In this document: positions 52,610-63,879 of the stretch, one piece after another
Numbering within the stretch: the first letter of the stretch is position 1
Layout: each line of letters opens with the position of its first letter
Assembly: GCA_012656075.1 (NCBI GenBank)
Contig: JAAKBF010000214.1
Location: 682,001 to 746,000 of the forward strand
Source of the DNA: Phytophthora hibernalis
Lineage: Eukaryota; Oomycota; Peronosporomycetes; Peronosporales; Peronosporaceae
DNA: 64,000 nucleotides
Reading direction: 5' to 3'
Program-made: the position numbers and the translations under genes
The notes under the pieces: model-generated
What the model was told of the DNA's origin: nothing
What the model saw: only the letters and a program-made list of their open reading frames with translations
The model's database searches: none

Positions 52610-52925
52610 TCGTATATTGCTGCATTTACTTCGAAGTACTAAAAACAGTTGTGTGAGCAGGAACTTGTTGGCAATAAATTTAAAAATGTGATGCACAGGT
52701 TGATTTCTTGCTCCCTTAAATCGCAGTGCGACGTCGTTCTACAAGAACGCGAAGGAGAGGTGTCGAATTCTATGTGTCTACATCTCGACATCTTGTAGTT
52801 CATCGAACTTCAGCGGATTCGATGCTTGGCCAAGATAACAGAGTTGTCCATAGTAAATGTAGGTACCATACAAGCACACTTTAACAAAATGTACCCCAAT
52901 TTACTGCTCACCATGGCATATTAGC
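52610..52925. repeat. Diverged duplicate of the 3' flank of the 43.2-kb gene
   Basis: Shares with 42830-43215 a series of segments in the same order, for example TTTACTTCGAAGTACT, CTTCAGCGGATTCGATGCTT, CATAGTAAATGTAGGTACC and CAATTTACTGCTCACCATGG. The body of that gene is missing here. It lies 180 bp before the ankyrin gene at 53106. Confidence 0.75.
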
Positions 52926-53105
52926 ACGCTCTAAATTATGTGTCTTCTTCCTTTCAGCTGCTCATCGAGGCAAAATTTGTTGTATTATATTCTTTCTTCT
53001 CCCTCATAGTCAAATGGTAAAAGACATCAACCAGGGTATTCAACAAGTATGATCCATTTGCACTCACAACCGAAGTGACCACGAAAACCGAAAGACCACC
53101 AAGAA

Positions 53106-54945
53106 ATGCCACCTCCACTCCACACCGTCCAGTTGGCGCTACCAGCTCCGCTGCGAGCCATTTCACACGTCGAGCAGCTCGTGAGCGACTTTCTACTCCC
53201 TTCTACCATCGATGCCGCGGTGTACCTCGAACTGAATGGAGTTCTCAGCAGATATTCTGATCTTTTCAAAGTAACAGTTGGAGCCATGGATGGAGCTGCA
53301 ACAAGAGGGAAATTGGCACTTTGTGAACAACTTTACACGAGTCGGACGGAAGGCTGTTCACCCGCAGCTTTCACTGGAGCTGCAGCAAATGGGCATTTAG
53401 AGGGTTTGCAGTGGCTTTTTAGACATTACCCAGAGTTTGAGAAAACCATGGAGCAGTTTGTTGCGGCGGCAGGAAATGGCCACATTCGAGTCGTGGAGTT
53501 TCTAACACCAGCTTTTCATTACCAAAATCGTGATTTTGGGGCTGCACTGGAAGCTGCTGCTGCAAACGGACATATGAAGGTGGTGAAAAGTCTAATGCCG
53601 TATGTGACCGGTGGGGATAAAGCCTTAGTCACTGCAGCAGCTAATGGGCAAGTGGAGGTGGTACAGTTTATAAAAGACGAATACGAGCTTCAATGTATGG
53701 CCGGCAGATGGCCCGATGCATTAATAGGGACTACCGTAGACAGGGCCTTCGAAGCTGCTGTGCAAAACGATCATAAGAAGGTGATGGAGATATTGGCTGG
53801 AATATGTCGCCCTTGTCCTAAGGCAGATGCACTTTGGGGTGCCTCACAGAAAGGAAATTCGAAAATGGTCGCTCGGATGCTCGATGTAGGCGAATTTGAT
53901 ATGTCCGCGATTGCGTGTGCACTGGAGAGAGCAAGCAGATATGATAGCTGTGCCTTGGTCGAATACTTTTAGGGCAGTTCTCTCGTTTCGATGTGTCGCC
54001 GATGGATTGCAGTTCCAAGTTGCGCGAGGAGAAGCGGCTTGTTGCGGCATTTTTGCAGTTGCTTTCGGACTCTGTGAACTGTGGCCGTATGGACCTGGTA
54101 AAGATTTTGCTCGACTGGAGTGAGCACGCCGTCCATGACACATTCCACCAAGCAGCTCTCAGCAAAAAGTGGGAAGTCGCGAAGATGGTGCTGCGTTCTT
54201 ACGTTTCAAAAGGTCAGTTGTCTCATTTGAATGCTAAGACAATAGTCTCTTCTGCATTAACTGCGGAATATGCTGCAGCGAGAGGAGATGTTGAAATGGC
54301 CGAACTTCTGGTCACCAGAGTGGACGCATTTGAGGCACACTCTGCACTAAAAGTCGCAGTGGAGAGCGACCACCTCGAAATTGTGAAGCTTTTCATCGAC
54401 CACTGTGATTCATCTTCAAAACTGGATGCGTTGGTCTGTGCTGCATTGTGTGAGCGGGTGGAGATGGTTGAATATTTACTTGACTACTGTGACCAAGACA
54501 CTGTTAGTCAAGCTGTCACAGGAGTGGCGTCACCTGATAACCTAGAGGTGTCTAAGCTGTTGCTAAAGAGGTGCAATCCTGGAACGTACATTTCTACCTT
54601 CGAGGATGCTGCAGAAATCGGTTTGCTGCGTATCGTGCAATTGCTGCTCGATGATATCACTGTCGACGTTGTTAATCGCAGAATAATTAGCGCTGCTGCA
54701 CAAGGGTGGTGGATTTGCTGGTGGAGAAGTCCGATGCGTCGACTACCACGTACGCCTTGGAAGTTGCTGCGATGCTAGGGCAGCTGGATGCTGTACGAGT
54801 GCTACGAGACCGATGTACTTCAAAAAGTATTAAAGCTGCAGCAGCACGAGCGAGAGCAGCCGGATGCGACGAAGTGGCCCAATTTCTGAGCAGCAAGAAG
54901 TCACGACTGACGCTTTTCATTGAAGCTACTTTAGCTACTGTTTAA
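53106..54945 (+). CDS. Ankyrin repeat protein, paralogue, two frameshifts
   Basis: The same architecture as 47145-48912: start MPPPLHTVQLALPAP, then VEQLVSDFLLPSTIDAAVYL, and repeats such as GAAANGHLEGLQWLFRHYPE and AAAANGHMKVVKSLM. Frame changes lie near 53970 (stop within the VEYF segment, restart at 53993) and near 54705. The final frame (54706-54945) ends DEVAQFLSSKKSRLTLF. The two copies have clearly diverged at the amino acid level, so the duplication is not recent. Different lesions in the two copies argue against one shared inactivation. Confidence 0.82.
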
Positions 54946-56366
54946 GGTGTTTGCCATATTGCGTATGGTCCATGCGCCCAGCAGCACGAGTGAAACTGCA
55001 TACATTCACATCGTTTTCCACCTAAAAGTGCAGTTTGTTCTGCATATAGTATATATTGCACATTGAAAAACTTCAATTACTTGAAGTACAATGTTTACAT
55101 TGGCAGATCAAACTAGCACAATACGACTAAGCCACTTCGTCTGCCATCATATTCTCCAAAATGCGCCTGCTGCAAAAATAAGGAGGAACACTTGCCAATT
55201 TCAGCATAAACTTCGCAATTTACTGCACGACGACCCTCTCTAACCGAAGTTTCGTCGTGGATAACACATGCTAACGGCCTTGATGTATTGGCATGGACGC
55301 GGATGCTGTCATGGTGATCTCCGCTGGTGAAACATGCCCAAGTATGGGCGTCCAACCCGGTGTACGTCATCTCCCAACACGCCGACCCAAACACACGACC
55401 CGACCCGTATACGACCCAGGCGAAAGTCTATCGAAACACAGACGTGCTTGAAACTCCACCTCCTTAAACTAAGTTCGCACCACTTGCTTGGAACACTCCG
55501 TACCCCTGAAGAAGCCAGCGGTTGAGAAACTGAAACACTCCAATTCCACAAGATCAACCAACACCTGAAGGGTAGTCCAGAAAGATAATGAAATCACAAC
55601 AAGGCAAAGGTCGAGTGAAGCAACAGAACAAACAATGGCTATCAATCACACGCACACTAGCAACTCGTCCATGTCGATCAGAATCCAGTAACTGGGCGTG
55701 TGTTGGCTCGTGAGCTCCTCGTTTCCACTCCTCTCGTTTGAGATGGCGTGCTGCTTGTCTTGCAATGTGCCACGATGAACAGTAAATTGGGAACTGTTAA
55801 GTTTTTATACCCCTGCGGACAACTCGGTAGGCTGGACTGAAAATACCACGGTGTACCATTTTTCAGGATTCCTGCTCCTCCCTTTGCGGCTTGTTGGCGT
55901 GGCTTCTACATGTAGAACTGTTACCTGAAGTTGATTTACATTGAAACCAAGAAGCAGGAGACAATTAGGTTTCCAAAACTTTATGCTCATCTTCTCCACT
56001 GTCTGCAAAATGCGTCACCGAGTTATCTTTGCCGTTCAGTCTTTCGTATACGTTGGAAGTAACTGGAAGTCTTCCATCTGCTCGCATTTGATCGTTCGTT
56101 CAATAAGACGTCGTTAAATACTACCGAATCAACCATATCCATCCTGAATGGTAATGTCTGTCCAAAGAGCTGGGGTGGAACCGGCAATGTAGTTAGATGC
56201 AGCTCCGAATACTTCCATAACATTTTGAGAGACGTTGTTTCTCTGAATCCTTTTCGGCTTCTCGTTCTTGATCGCCTTCTTCAGGTCTCCCACCGACTCC
56301 CCGCATCGATGTCCACAGGAAACGCACTCCACACTTACACCGGATGGACAATGACAGAATTGGGTG
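54946..56366. other. Noncoding stretch
   Basis: Short unsupported ORFs only. A TATA-rich patch is near 55045. Confidence 0.4.
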
Positions 56367-56490
56367 CCCTCAGTTTCTTAAGCTTAGTATAGTGTGCATC
56401 AACTGTACGAAGAGGATGAGATTCCTCTTGAGGATGAGATTCCTCTTCGTACAGTTGATGCACACTATACTAAGCTTAAGAAACTGAGGG
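56367..56490. repeat. Perfect inverted repeat, 50-bp arms, 24-nt loop
   Basis: The left arm 56367-56416 begins CCCTCAGTTTCTTAAGC. The right arm 56441-56490 is its exact reverse complement over all 50 bases. The loop itself has a short direct repeat (GATGAGATTCCTCTT). The right arm overlaps the 3' end of the minus-strand ankyrin gene. Confidence 0.95.
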
Positions 56491-58440
56491 CTGATGGCTC
56501 AGATTCGTTGGTTCATGATAACCCTCCTCGGTCCCATCGCTCTCACTCGCCATTTCAGAAGAAAAACACCAATCGCACACTTCTACCGCGTGTAATTTTA
56601 CCCAGTCACGCACACTATCGGGTGCATGCAAAATGGCGTTTCGGATAGTAGCTCGGGAAGATTCGTCTTCAAAGCGTGTGAACATCAGCACCCACCCCAA
56701 CAACTTGCGTCGTTCTTCACGTAAACACTCCAATACAAGGTGAACACGGTCCGACTCAGAAAGCCACCACACTACTTCCACTTGAGTGTACTTCACAGCC
56801 AGCGTTGTAGCTGTAGTCAAATCAAGCGTGGATCTCTGCTCGGCCACCCATCTCAATAACGAAACCCGATGATATCTCGCTGCTATCTCGATCAAACCTG
56901 AACCATTGATATCGTATCCGTGATTCGATAGCCAACGAGCTTCCCTTTTCAATAGCCAGCTCGAGCAGATCAGGTTCGTTCATGTCGAATTCATTACGAT
57001 GAAACCATTGCAGCAAGCTCAAGTCACCTCGATGGACACTGGTTCCGCCGTGAGTAGTTGTAATCCAAACTGGTTCAGCCAGGTCAAGATAGTCAAGTTG
57101 CCTTTATGCAGGGCAATTTCTGTCAAACACCGCAGACAGCCACGGTAAAATGCGAGCCCCACCTTGAAAACCGCCTTCAACATTTCAAGCTCCTGCTTGT
57201 GAAATTCACGATCTCGAGTATTGATGGGGATATACCTCTCGTCAAAGCGGCAAAGAACCTCGACATTGTGAGTGGTATACATCACATCGCTCTGAAACCC
57301 CTCGATCCTGTGCTCGAGTAACCAAAGCACTATGTTGAGGTGGCCCTCAGAAGCAGCTATGTACCTTTTTCTACTCGTAAAATAGGTTGAATTCCCTTCG
57401 TTTAGATGCAACCACTTGATTATCTCGAGATGCCCATTGTCTGCGGCAGCATTCGCCACATCTGATGGAAAATTATCCGAATAATGTGTGTGAAGAAACT
57501 GAAGAAGCTCAAGACGACCGTCGGATGCCGCTACACATGGAGTTAAGACTTGTGCATCCTTCGTTCCGATGTTCATGAAGCCATTTAATCACATCCATGT
57601 CGCCCTCTTTACCAGCGGCATACATGCCAATATTAGAGAAAACGGATGGAAAATACCCGCTCAGCCACCGAAGACATTCCATTGCGCCGCATGTAGACGG
57701 AAACGCACGCCCCTGAAAAAGTCCGCATACATATTTTCACACACCCATTTGGCGATGTCGAGGTGGCCCTTTCTGATGGTCTTGCATTTAACGTACATTT
57801 AAGTGACTGATTTTCGTACAGCCACTTGGCCGATTCGAAGTAGCCGTTTCGAACCACTTCGTCCATTGCCGTGAGCGTGCATCTTACGCTTTGGTTGTCG
57901 TACACCCATTTCACCACTTCAAAGTGTCCGTTCTGAGCCGCATGATCCACTCCCCAGTACGACGAGCACACAGCACCTGTAGTAGTATGCAGCCATTTTA
58001 CAACACCCAAATGTCCATGACTTGCCGCTTCATTAATTGCGTATCTTGGACAAATGTCCTGTGCACCACTAATCAACCATTTGAAAACCTTTAAATGACC
58101 GTTGCTTACCGCAAACGGAATCAGTTCGGTCATACTAGGCTCAAATCGCAGCCCATTTCCAAAGAACCCAGGAGTAGACTCCCCCATGCGCCATCTTGCC
58201 ATATTATCGTTTGCAATATTCGTACAGCCACTTGACAACAGCAAGGTGGCCGTGTGTGACTGCGGTTTCCAATGCGTTGCCGAAATCTTTCGCCCATGGC
58301 CTACGCCCGTCTTGATGTTTGCCCATCCAGTGAAACACATGAAGGTGGCCTCCCCGTGCTGCTGCTCAAACCGCATCTTTCCACACTGGTACCGTCCGCT
58401 CTAGTAAAAGATCGAGGGTATGTTTTGAAGCACCACCCTC
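56476..58440 (-). pseudogene. Ankyrin repeat gene, frameshifted
   Basis: The minus strand encodes at least 12 ankyrin-type repeats in three frames (58376-57633, 57576-57019, 57022-56476). Examples are AVSNGHLKVFKWLISGAQDI, AASHGHLGVVKWLHTTTG, HAAQNGHFEVVKWVYDNQ and AAADNGHLEIIKWLHLNE. Further pieces of repeat lie upstream in another frame (GWANIKTGVGHGRKI near 58300). The repeats are of the Phytophthora type but not close to the 47- and 53-kb genes. The frame breaks lie near 57700, 57600 and 57020. The 3' end runs into the 50-bp palindrome, so the true stop may have been altered by it. Confidence 0.75.
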
Positions 58441-58449
58441 ACACGCAGC

Positions 58450-59030
58450 ATCGAACGCTGTTTGACATCAGAATGTAGAGAGGAATGCGTCGATTTGGTG
58501 TGCCACGTGCGGAAGCTGGCCACATTTTGCTGCTATGCAGTGGTCATACACGAGTCGTGTCGCAGTATGAAACGTGGTTCCCTTCATTGCAGCAAAAGAG
58601 CAATGCAACTAATGCGGGTCTGCCAAGCCAATTCAATCTGTCACCGCGCCTTTTGTTTTTCCATCCATCACACCGAAAAGTACCAGTCGAATATCGAATA
58701 TTTCGAAGCAATTTCCCAGACCAGTACAAGACCGATGCGATGACCAGATGAGTCCGAGACCAACAAACATACCCTCTGGTGTGTTCAACTGATTGAGTCT
58801 TCACCCGGCTGTCTCTCTTGCAACAACCAAACAAATAGCACCCCTCCTAGGCGATCCGGGCTTCGGCTTGACGAGAGTTGGCTGGCAAAGCTCGACGACA
58901 GGTTCAACGCCACTGGAGACTACATGTAGGACGTGATTTTGGAATCTCAATGCTGCCGCGTTCAGTCGTCACAAAGGGCCTCATCAAAACCACGACTCGT
59001 CCTCAAACCAGACAGAAACTCAACTGCAGC
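58450..59030. other. Noncoding stretch
   Basis: Open frames on both strands around 58462-58834 have no recognisable domain. I do not support a gene. Confidence 0.35.
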
Positions 59031-59033
59031 AGC

Positions 59034-59771
59034 TCAAAACACAACTTCAAACTCAAATTCTCCTGTCGCCGTCTCCACTGCAGCTTCATCTGCTGTCACT
59101 CTCGCAAGCAAATTCTGCCGCTGTAGTTGCTCTTGCTTCAGCTTCTCCGCTTCTTGAGCAATGAGCGTCTGCCGTTCCAGCTCCTGCTGCTTCCTCTCCC
59201 GAGCCAGTCTCGCCTGCTTGTCCAGTTCTTCTTGGATAAATTTCTGGATGCCCGCGTTCCTCTCGGCGACTTTCTCGGGCGGCAGTTCGTTCTGTTTCTC
59301 CACTTGCTGCTGCACTTGTCGTCTCTTCTCCTGCTCTTGTTGCCGCTTATTCTCCTGCTCTTGAATGCGTCGAATCTCCTCCACCCTCCGTTCTCTTAAC
59401 TCCTGTTTCCTCTTGTCCTCTTCGTCTTTCACTTTCTTCTTCTTCTTAACCTTCGAGTCTTTCTCTTCTTTCTGCTTCCTCTTCTGTTCTCGCAGCTGTT
59501 TTTGAAGAATGATCTTCTCTTCTTGTTCTCTTCTTATTATCTTCTCCTTCTCTTCTTTTTCTTGTTCTTCTCTTTCTGCAACGGCGCGTCTTGCTTCTTG
59601 TCGAGAAGACTTTCTCGTAGCCTCCAATAGGACAGACGCTTTAGACGCCTGCGAGCGAGAAGAACGACGCGACAACACAGGAATCTTAAGAGCCTGCAGC
59701 ACCTTCTTGTTCTCCTCCACGCGAAGGCGGCGCTTCACTTCGTATTCACTCAAAGCAGCCTCTTCTGTCAT
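59034..59771 (-). CDS. Coiled-coil protein with EYExKR N-terminal motif
   Basis: Intact, 245 residues. An N-terminal motif (LSEYEVKRRLRVEENKKVLQ) is followed by a basic linker (LSRRSSRSQASKAS). A continuous charged coiled coil of about 170 residues (E, K, R and Q rich) comes next, with a short acidic end. The N-terminal motif matches that of the gene at 43176-44191. The low-complexity coil means that database similarity to many unrelated proteins is uninformative. The function is unknown. The N-terminal motif suggests a shared binding role for the two proteins. Confidence 0.65.
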   Translation of the reverse strand: MTEEAALSEYEVKRRLRVEENKKVLQALKIPVLSRRSSRSQASKASVLLEATRKSSRQEARRAVAEREEQEKEEKEKIIRREQEEKIILQKQLREQKRKQKEEKDSKVKKKKKVKDEEDKRKQELRERRVEEIRRIQEQENKRQQEQEKRRQVQQQVEKQNELPPEKVAERNAGIQKFIQEELDKQARLARERKQQELERQTLIAQEAEKLKQEQLQRQNLLARVTADEAAVETATGEFEFEVVF

Positions 59772-62298
59772 ATTCTCCTTCTTGAAAAATGAATAATGAT
59801 GGATCGGCCACTTTGGTACACAACATGTACACCAAACAAAGCTCTGAAATTTTGTGTAGATTGGTACACTTCAAATAAAAAATAACGGGAAGTGTACATT
59901 TTTATTCGGTAAATATCATGTTTAAGACCGCGACATACAGCGGCAATACAGGTATACGAACAACATTTTCCTGGTAGCGCTTCGTAGCAACCAGAGTTAC
60001 GATCGATATTATCCAATCAGATTACCGTTCCGGTATCTATTTTAATATTAAAATAGCGTCTACGGTTGCGTTCAGCCACCCCAACTACGGCATGGGCACG
60101 ATTGTACCTCTTGGGCGAGACCCGACCTGCAGGGTGAAGATTTTACGAGCCCAAGCAAATGATCCACCTCGTAGCGCATACGATGGTAATATTACTCGAT
60201 AGTCAGGAAATTGCTCGGAATTAATGCGTTTACTCTGGAGTCATGAGCGGTTGGTGTTTACTCGGAATTCACTGAAGTGTACTCGCAATTAAGTAGCGAC
60301 CTTCGGTTTGCACCCTACTCCTTCTTTCTTTAACCCCCACGATTCGTAAAAAGCTTATCGTAACTCTACGAATTGTAAGATTTATAAGCCGATTCACTTG
60401 ATCTATGTATGGTCCGGATTGGTGTGCACCACCCGAGAACGGAGGCGTAATGATTTTCAAGTGTGCACTCAAAGCAGCCAATGTACTCGGGAATCAGGCT
60501 GAAAACCATGTCATTGAGATGCACTCGGAAATAAGGACGATCCCAAACCGAATTTGGTTATAATTTTCCAGAGCTTGCTAAACACGCCTGTTTCCCGGCA
60601 CGGCGAGATACTTCGATTGACACGTGTGGACATTGGTGCTAATGGACCCGTTCAGAATACTTGTTCGCGAGTGCAACATTATCAGCGGCGAGGCTGATTC
60701 AAGACGCGCCTCTCCGTTGATAGTAGTAAGAGATATTTGCACGGGCACTGCAAGTTGTGTAATGCAGGATCATCATTCAAGCTGAGACCCGGCAGGTCGG
60801 AGACAAGCCGAACCACGCGCCAGGTAGGTATGTGTGCGTTCAACGGTTTTTTTGTAGTTGATGGTGCAATGCGTGTCCAACGGTTTTTCCTCCGCGTGCA
60901 TGGCACATTGCGTATGAGAGACTGCGCGGAGAAGAATAATCTAACAATGAATTCATTCTGGTTTTTGCTGAGTTAAGAGCAAGTCAAGTTTCCTCGTCTT
61001 CCTGCCTGTCCGCGAGACCACTACCCAGCAGTCTACTGCGAACTACTAGTGACGTATTTGTTAAGTAGGACCTCCGAGCTCCAGTTACACCACCACCAAG
61101 CCTCGTCCAGAGTGTTGCCCGGCACCCGGTGCCCGGTGATGTATCCTCGTATTCCTGTCCGCGAGATCACTACGCAGCAGTCTACTGCGCGAACTACCCA
61201 CTTCCTCGGCTTATAGTAGACACCAGCATATAAGAGCGGCCAATCACATTGCAGTATTTTAGCCCTCTCATCCCCTCGGCTTATAAGTTCTGGGGCAATT
61301 ATTTCGACACAAATGTACTAGTATCCGTACTGGTATGACGATTTTCCTCCCGCAACCTCCAGTAATTCTGAGATTCTCCCGCCTTCAGCCGTCCTTCTCC
61401 GGTTACATGTTTTGTTGGTGAGTGTGCGCGCTACCTGTCTGCAGCCCCTGTATCTGATGGCGCCGCGTATAGTATTCGAGCTCGCTGTTCTCATGTGATC
61501 TTAAATGAGTCCATTTAAAACAAAATGATCGTTAACTATTAAACCTCAAATAGGAGTTACGCACACCATTCAAAAGCTAAGTGTCTGTACTACACAATAG
61601 ATCCCTTACTTAATGAAAAGTATGGGGTACAACCAAAGTTATGCCGAATTCAAAATTGTGTTTCCGTGCTCGAAGCCAAAAGGCCAAAAACTTTTTCAGC
61701 AAAAATAATCTGCAGACGCTTCTGAATCGAACCATGCCACCTAGAGCGCTCTAGAACTGCTCGGAAATGGCACGTGAAGTCTGCGCTCGTTAACGATCGT
61801 TTCGAATAAAATGTTTCGCTCGTGAGTCCAAATCATAAAGTAGTCAATCAATATATTTCAACCAATCCTATGACGACTTACCTTGCTGGTTTCGACCGGA
61901 AGCATGCTGCGAAACAGCACGGCTCATTTCGATGTAGTTTCACAGCCACTGTGTCAGCAGCTTCAGCAACCAACATAGCCACGAGGAGAATGACCCCGCC
62001 CACTTCCTCTTCTCATTGTCGGGAAGGGCGTCGCCCTCCTAGGGACTTGTATCCATTCGTAGCACGCAGAGACGCCCCCTAACCGTCGCAGGCTTTCGAT
62101 TCGGAGTGGTTAGCCTTTTCGCAGTTTTTCGCTTCCCGCTTATATACGAAAAATCGATACCTCGGCTCCAAAGCCCTCTAGCAAAAAAACTCAAAAAGGG
62201 CTTAGCGATCATTTTGTTTTAAATGGACTCAAATCTGGCAGCACTAACTATTGGCGCTGGTAAAATGTACCGCGTTGTCGTGCAGGTTATTATACCAC
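59772..62298. other. Noncoding stretch with a short direct repeat
   Basis: No supported gene. Two related segments of about 45 bp (CTGTCCGCGAGACCACTACC and CTGTCCGCGAGATCACTACG, each followed by CAGCAGTCTACTGCG) lie at about 61008 and 61156, and CCTCGGCTTATA occurs twice after them. Possibly a relic of a transposon end. Confidence 0.45.
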
Positions 62299-62390
62299 AA
62301 GGCCCTCCCTGCCAGAAGTCGATGGGACTGCTATGATCTGCTGCAAGGCCCTCCCTGCCAGAAGTCGATGGGACTGCTATGATCTGCCGC
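62299..62390. repeat. 46-bp tandem duplication
   Basis: Two copies of a unit beginning AAGGCCCTCCCTGCCAGAAG, differing at one base (CTGCTGC against CTGCCGC at the end). Confidence 0.92.
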
Positions 62391-62979
62391 ATGTGTTTCT
62401 ACTATAATACTCAAATCGTGAAGCGGCTGTACCACCTGACCATTGCACGGGTGCGTGTGCGCTGATTGAGATGCTGACAGCATCATGGCGCCATATTTTT
62501 TAATAGTTATCTCGTAGCCGCTCTGTCTACAACACAAATGTTCTCAACTGAGATTGCCGGTTTACTTCTACATATAGCTTGCTAACCGGAAAGGACTTGT
62601 TAATCGCCTGGTACGTACCACCACTGTAGCACGTTTAACGAGTCAAACATGATAGAAGCCCCCAACACTACATTGGAGTACTAATACCGGTACCGTTAAT
62701 AATAACCAAAATCGGAAGGTCACTTTTTCAGAGTGGTTATCTGTACCGGTTCGTAGGGTGTCCACTATAAGCCGATGAAGTCGGTACTAGTGACGTATCT
62801 GTTAGGTTATGAGCCCAAAACGGTCTTTGTTCTTGATGAAGTAGACGGTAGTGTGTCCGTTCCACAGGAGATATGGCTTCATCCAAGGAATTCGAATGTC
62901 CAACAATTTTCGGCGAATGGCTTGCTTCCAATGGAGCAAGCAGTCAATGTCAAAGGAGTAAGAAAATATTTAAGCCCCG

Positions 62980-63879
62980 TACTGCATGCCCTCCATGCGC
63001 CCGGCAGTCGCAACATCACACTGGCAGTAGAATGCCAAATTCGTCACCAGACGAAGGTCAATGCACTTGATGTTGCTTGGAAATGCCTTCGCTAGGATCT
63101 GCATACGCGCAGCCGTGACCTGCTCTCAACGCCGGTATGCAACCAGATCCTCTCGCGAGAGCACTAGGTCCGCCTTGGTCATGGCTTTAAGGATGCAAAA
63201 GCTCCCTGTACAACATGCACGTCGTGGCTACAGTTCCTCACCCTCTGTGACAACGCCAGTGATCGGGCGGAACTCGTAGCGCAGCTGGCAGTAGGAAGCA
63301 CCACATTCGCACTCAACGCTTGGTACTGAGGCCATTGTGATGCAGAATGCAACGCTCCTCCGCTAGCGGAGGAGCGTTGAACCGCATCAGAGACCATGTA
63401 TACACATTACCTTCAATAGTATTGCACATTGGCGAATACGAATCCAGGCGGAGGAGCACTAGGTCGTCGTGCTCAGTGACACGCTCTTATGTATGGATGT
63501 GATCCGGGGCGTTGTCAAGGACAATGACAGCCTTGTTGCCCTGGAAGTGGTGGAAGGTAGGGCACGGCTTTACCTTGTAGTATACCTCATCAACGAAGGC
63601 AGCATTCACGCCCATGTGAATGCTACCGCCCTCGGGGCGATCGTGCACCAGTTCCACCTCTGTAGACGTAGTGCATTGTATCTGGAGGTTAGATCCCCTA
63701 GAAGGAGGTGGCACATTTCCTTTCTTGGCACGTCCTTGCGAACGCTTGCAGTACACATTACAGTTCGTTTCATCGTAGTACACAATAAAGTCACCTGCAC
63801 GCATATGCTTGTGCAGCGCTTCAGCAAACACATTGTGCTTGTTCTTGTTGATGTCGTTGTTGCACGTCTGTGGTTCCAC
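62980..63879 (-). pseudogene. DDE_3 (Tc1/mariner-like) transposase, decayed
   Basis: The frame 63879-63487 contains FIVYYDETNCNVYCKRSQGR (first Asp) and AVIVLDNAPDH (second Asp), with a connecting STEVELVHDRPEGGSIHM segment. This is the DDE superendonuclease pattern seen in oomycete Tc1/mariner-like elements. Lower coordinates continue in other frames (LVLLRLDSYSPMCNTIEGNV, the Glu-containing region) with stops. The N-terminal helix-turn-helix part lies beyond the window or in degraded sequence at its edge. No terminal repeat is visible. Confidence 0.78.
63350..63379. repeat. 30-bp perfect palindrome inside the transposase relic
   Basis: CAACGCTCCTCCGCT followed by its exact reverse complement, with no loop. 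Confidence 0.9.

Noticed and set aside
60682..60976. Opposing ORFs of about 75 codons
   Set aside because: Both are antisense images of each other without a motif.
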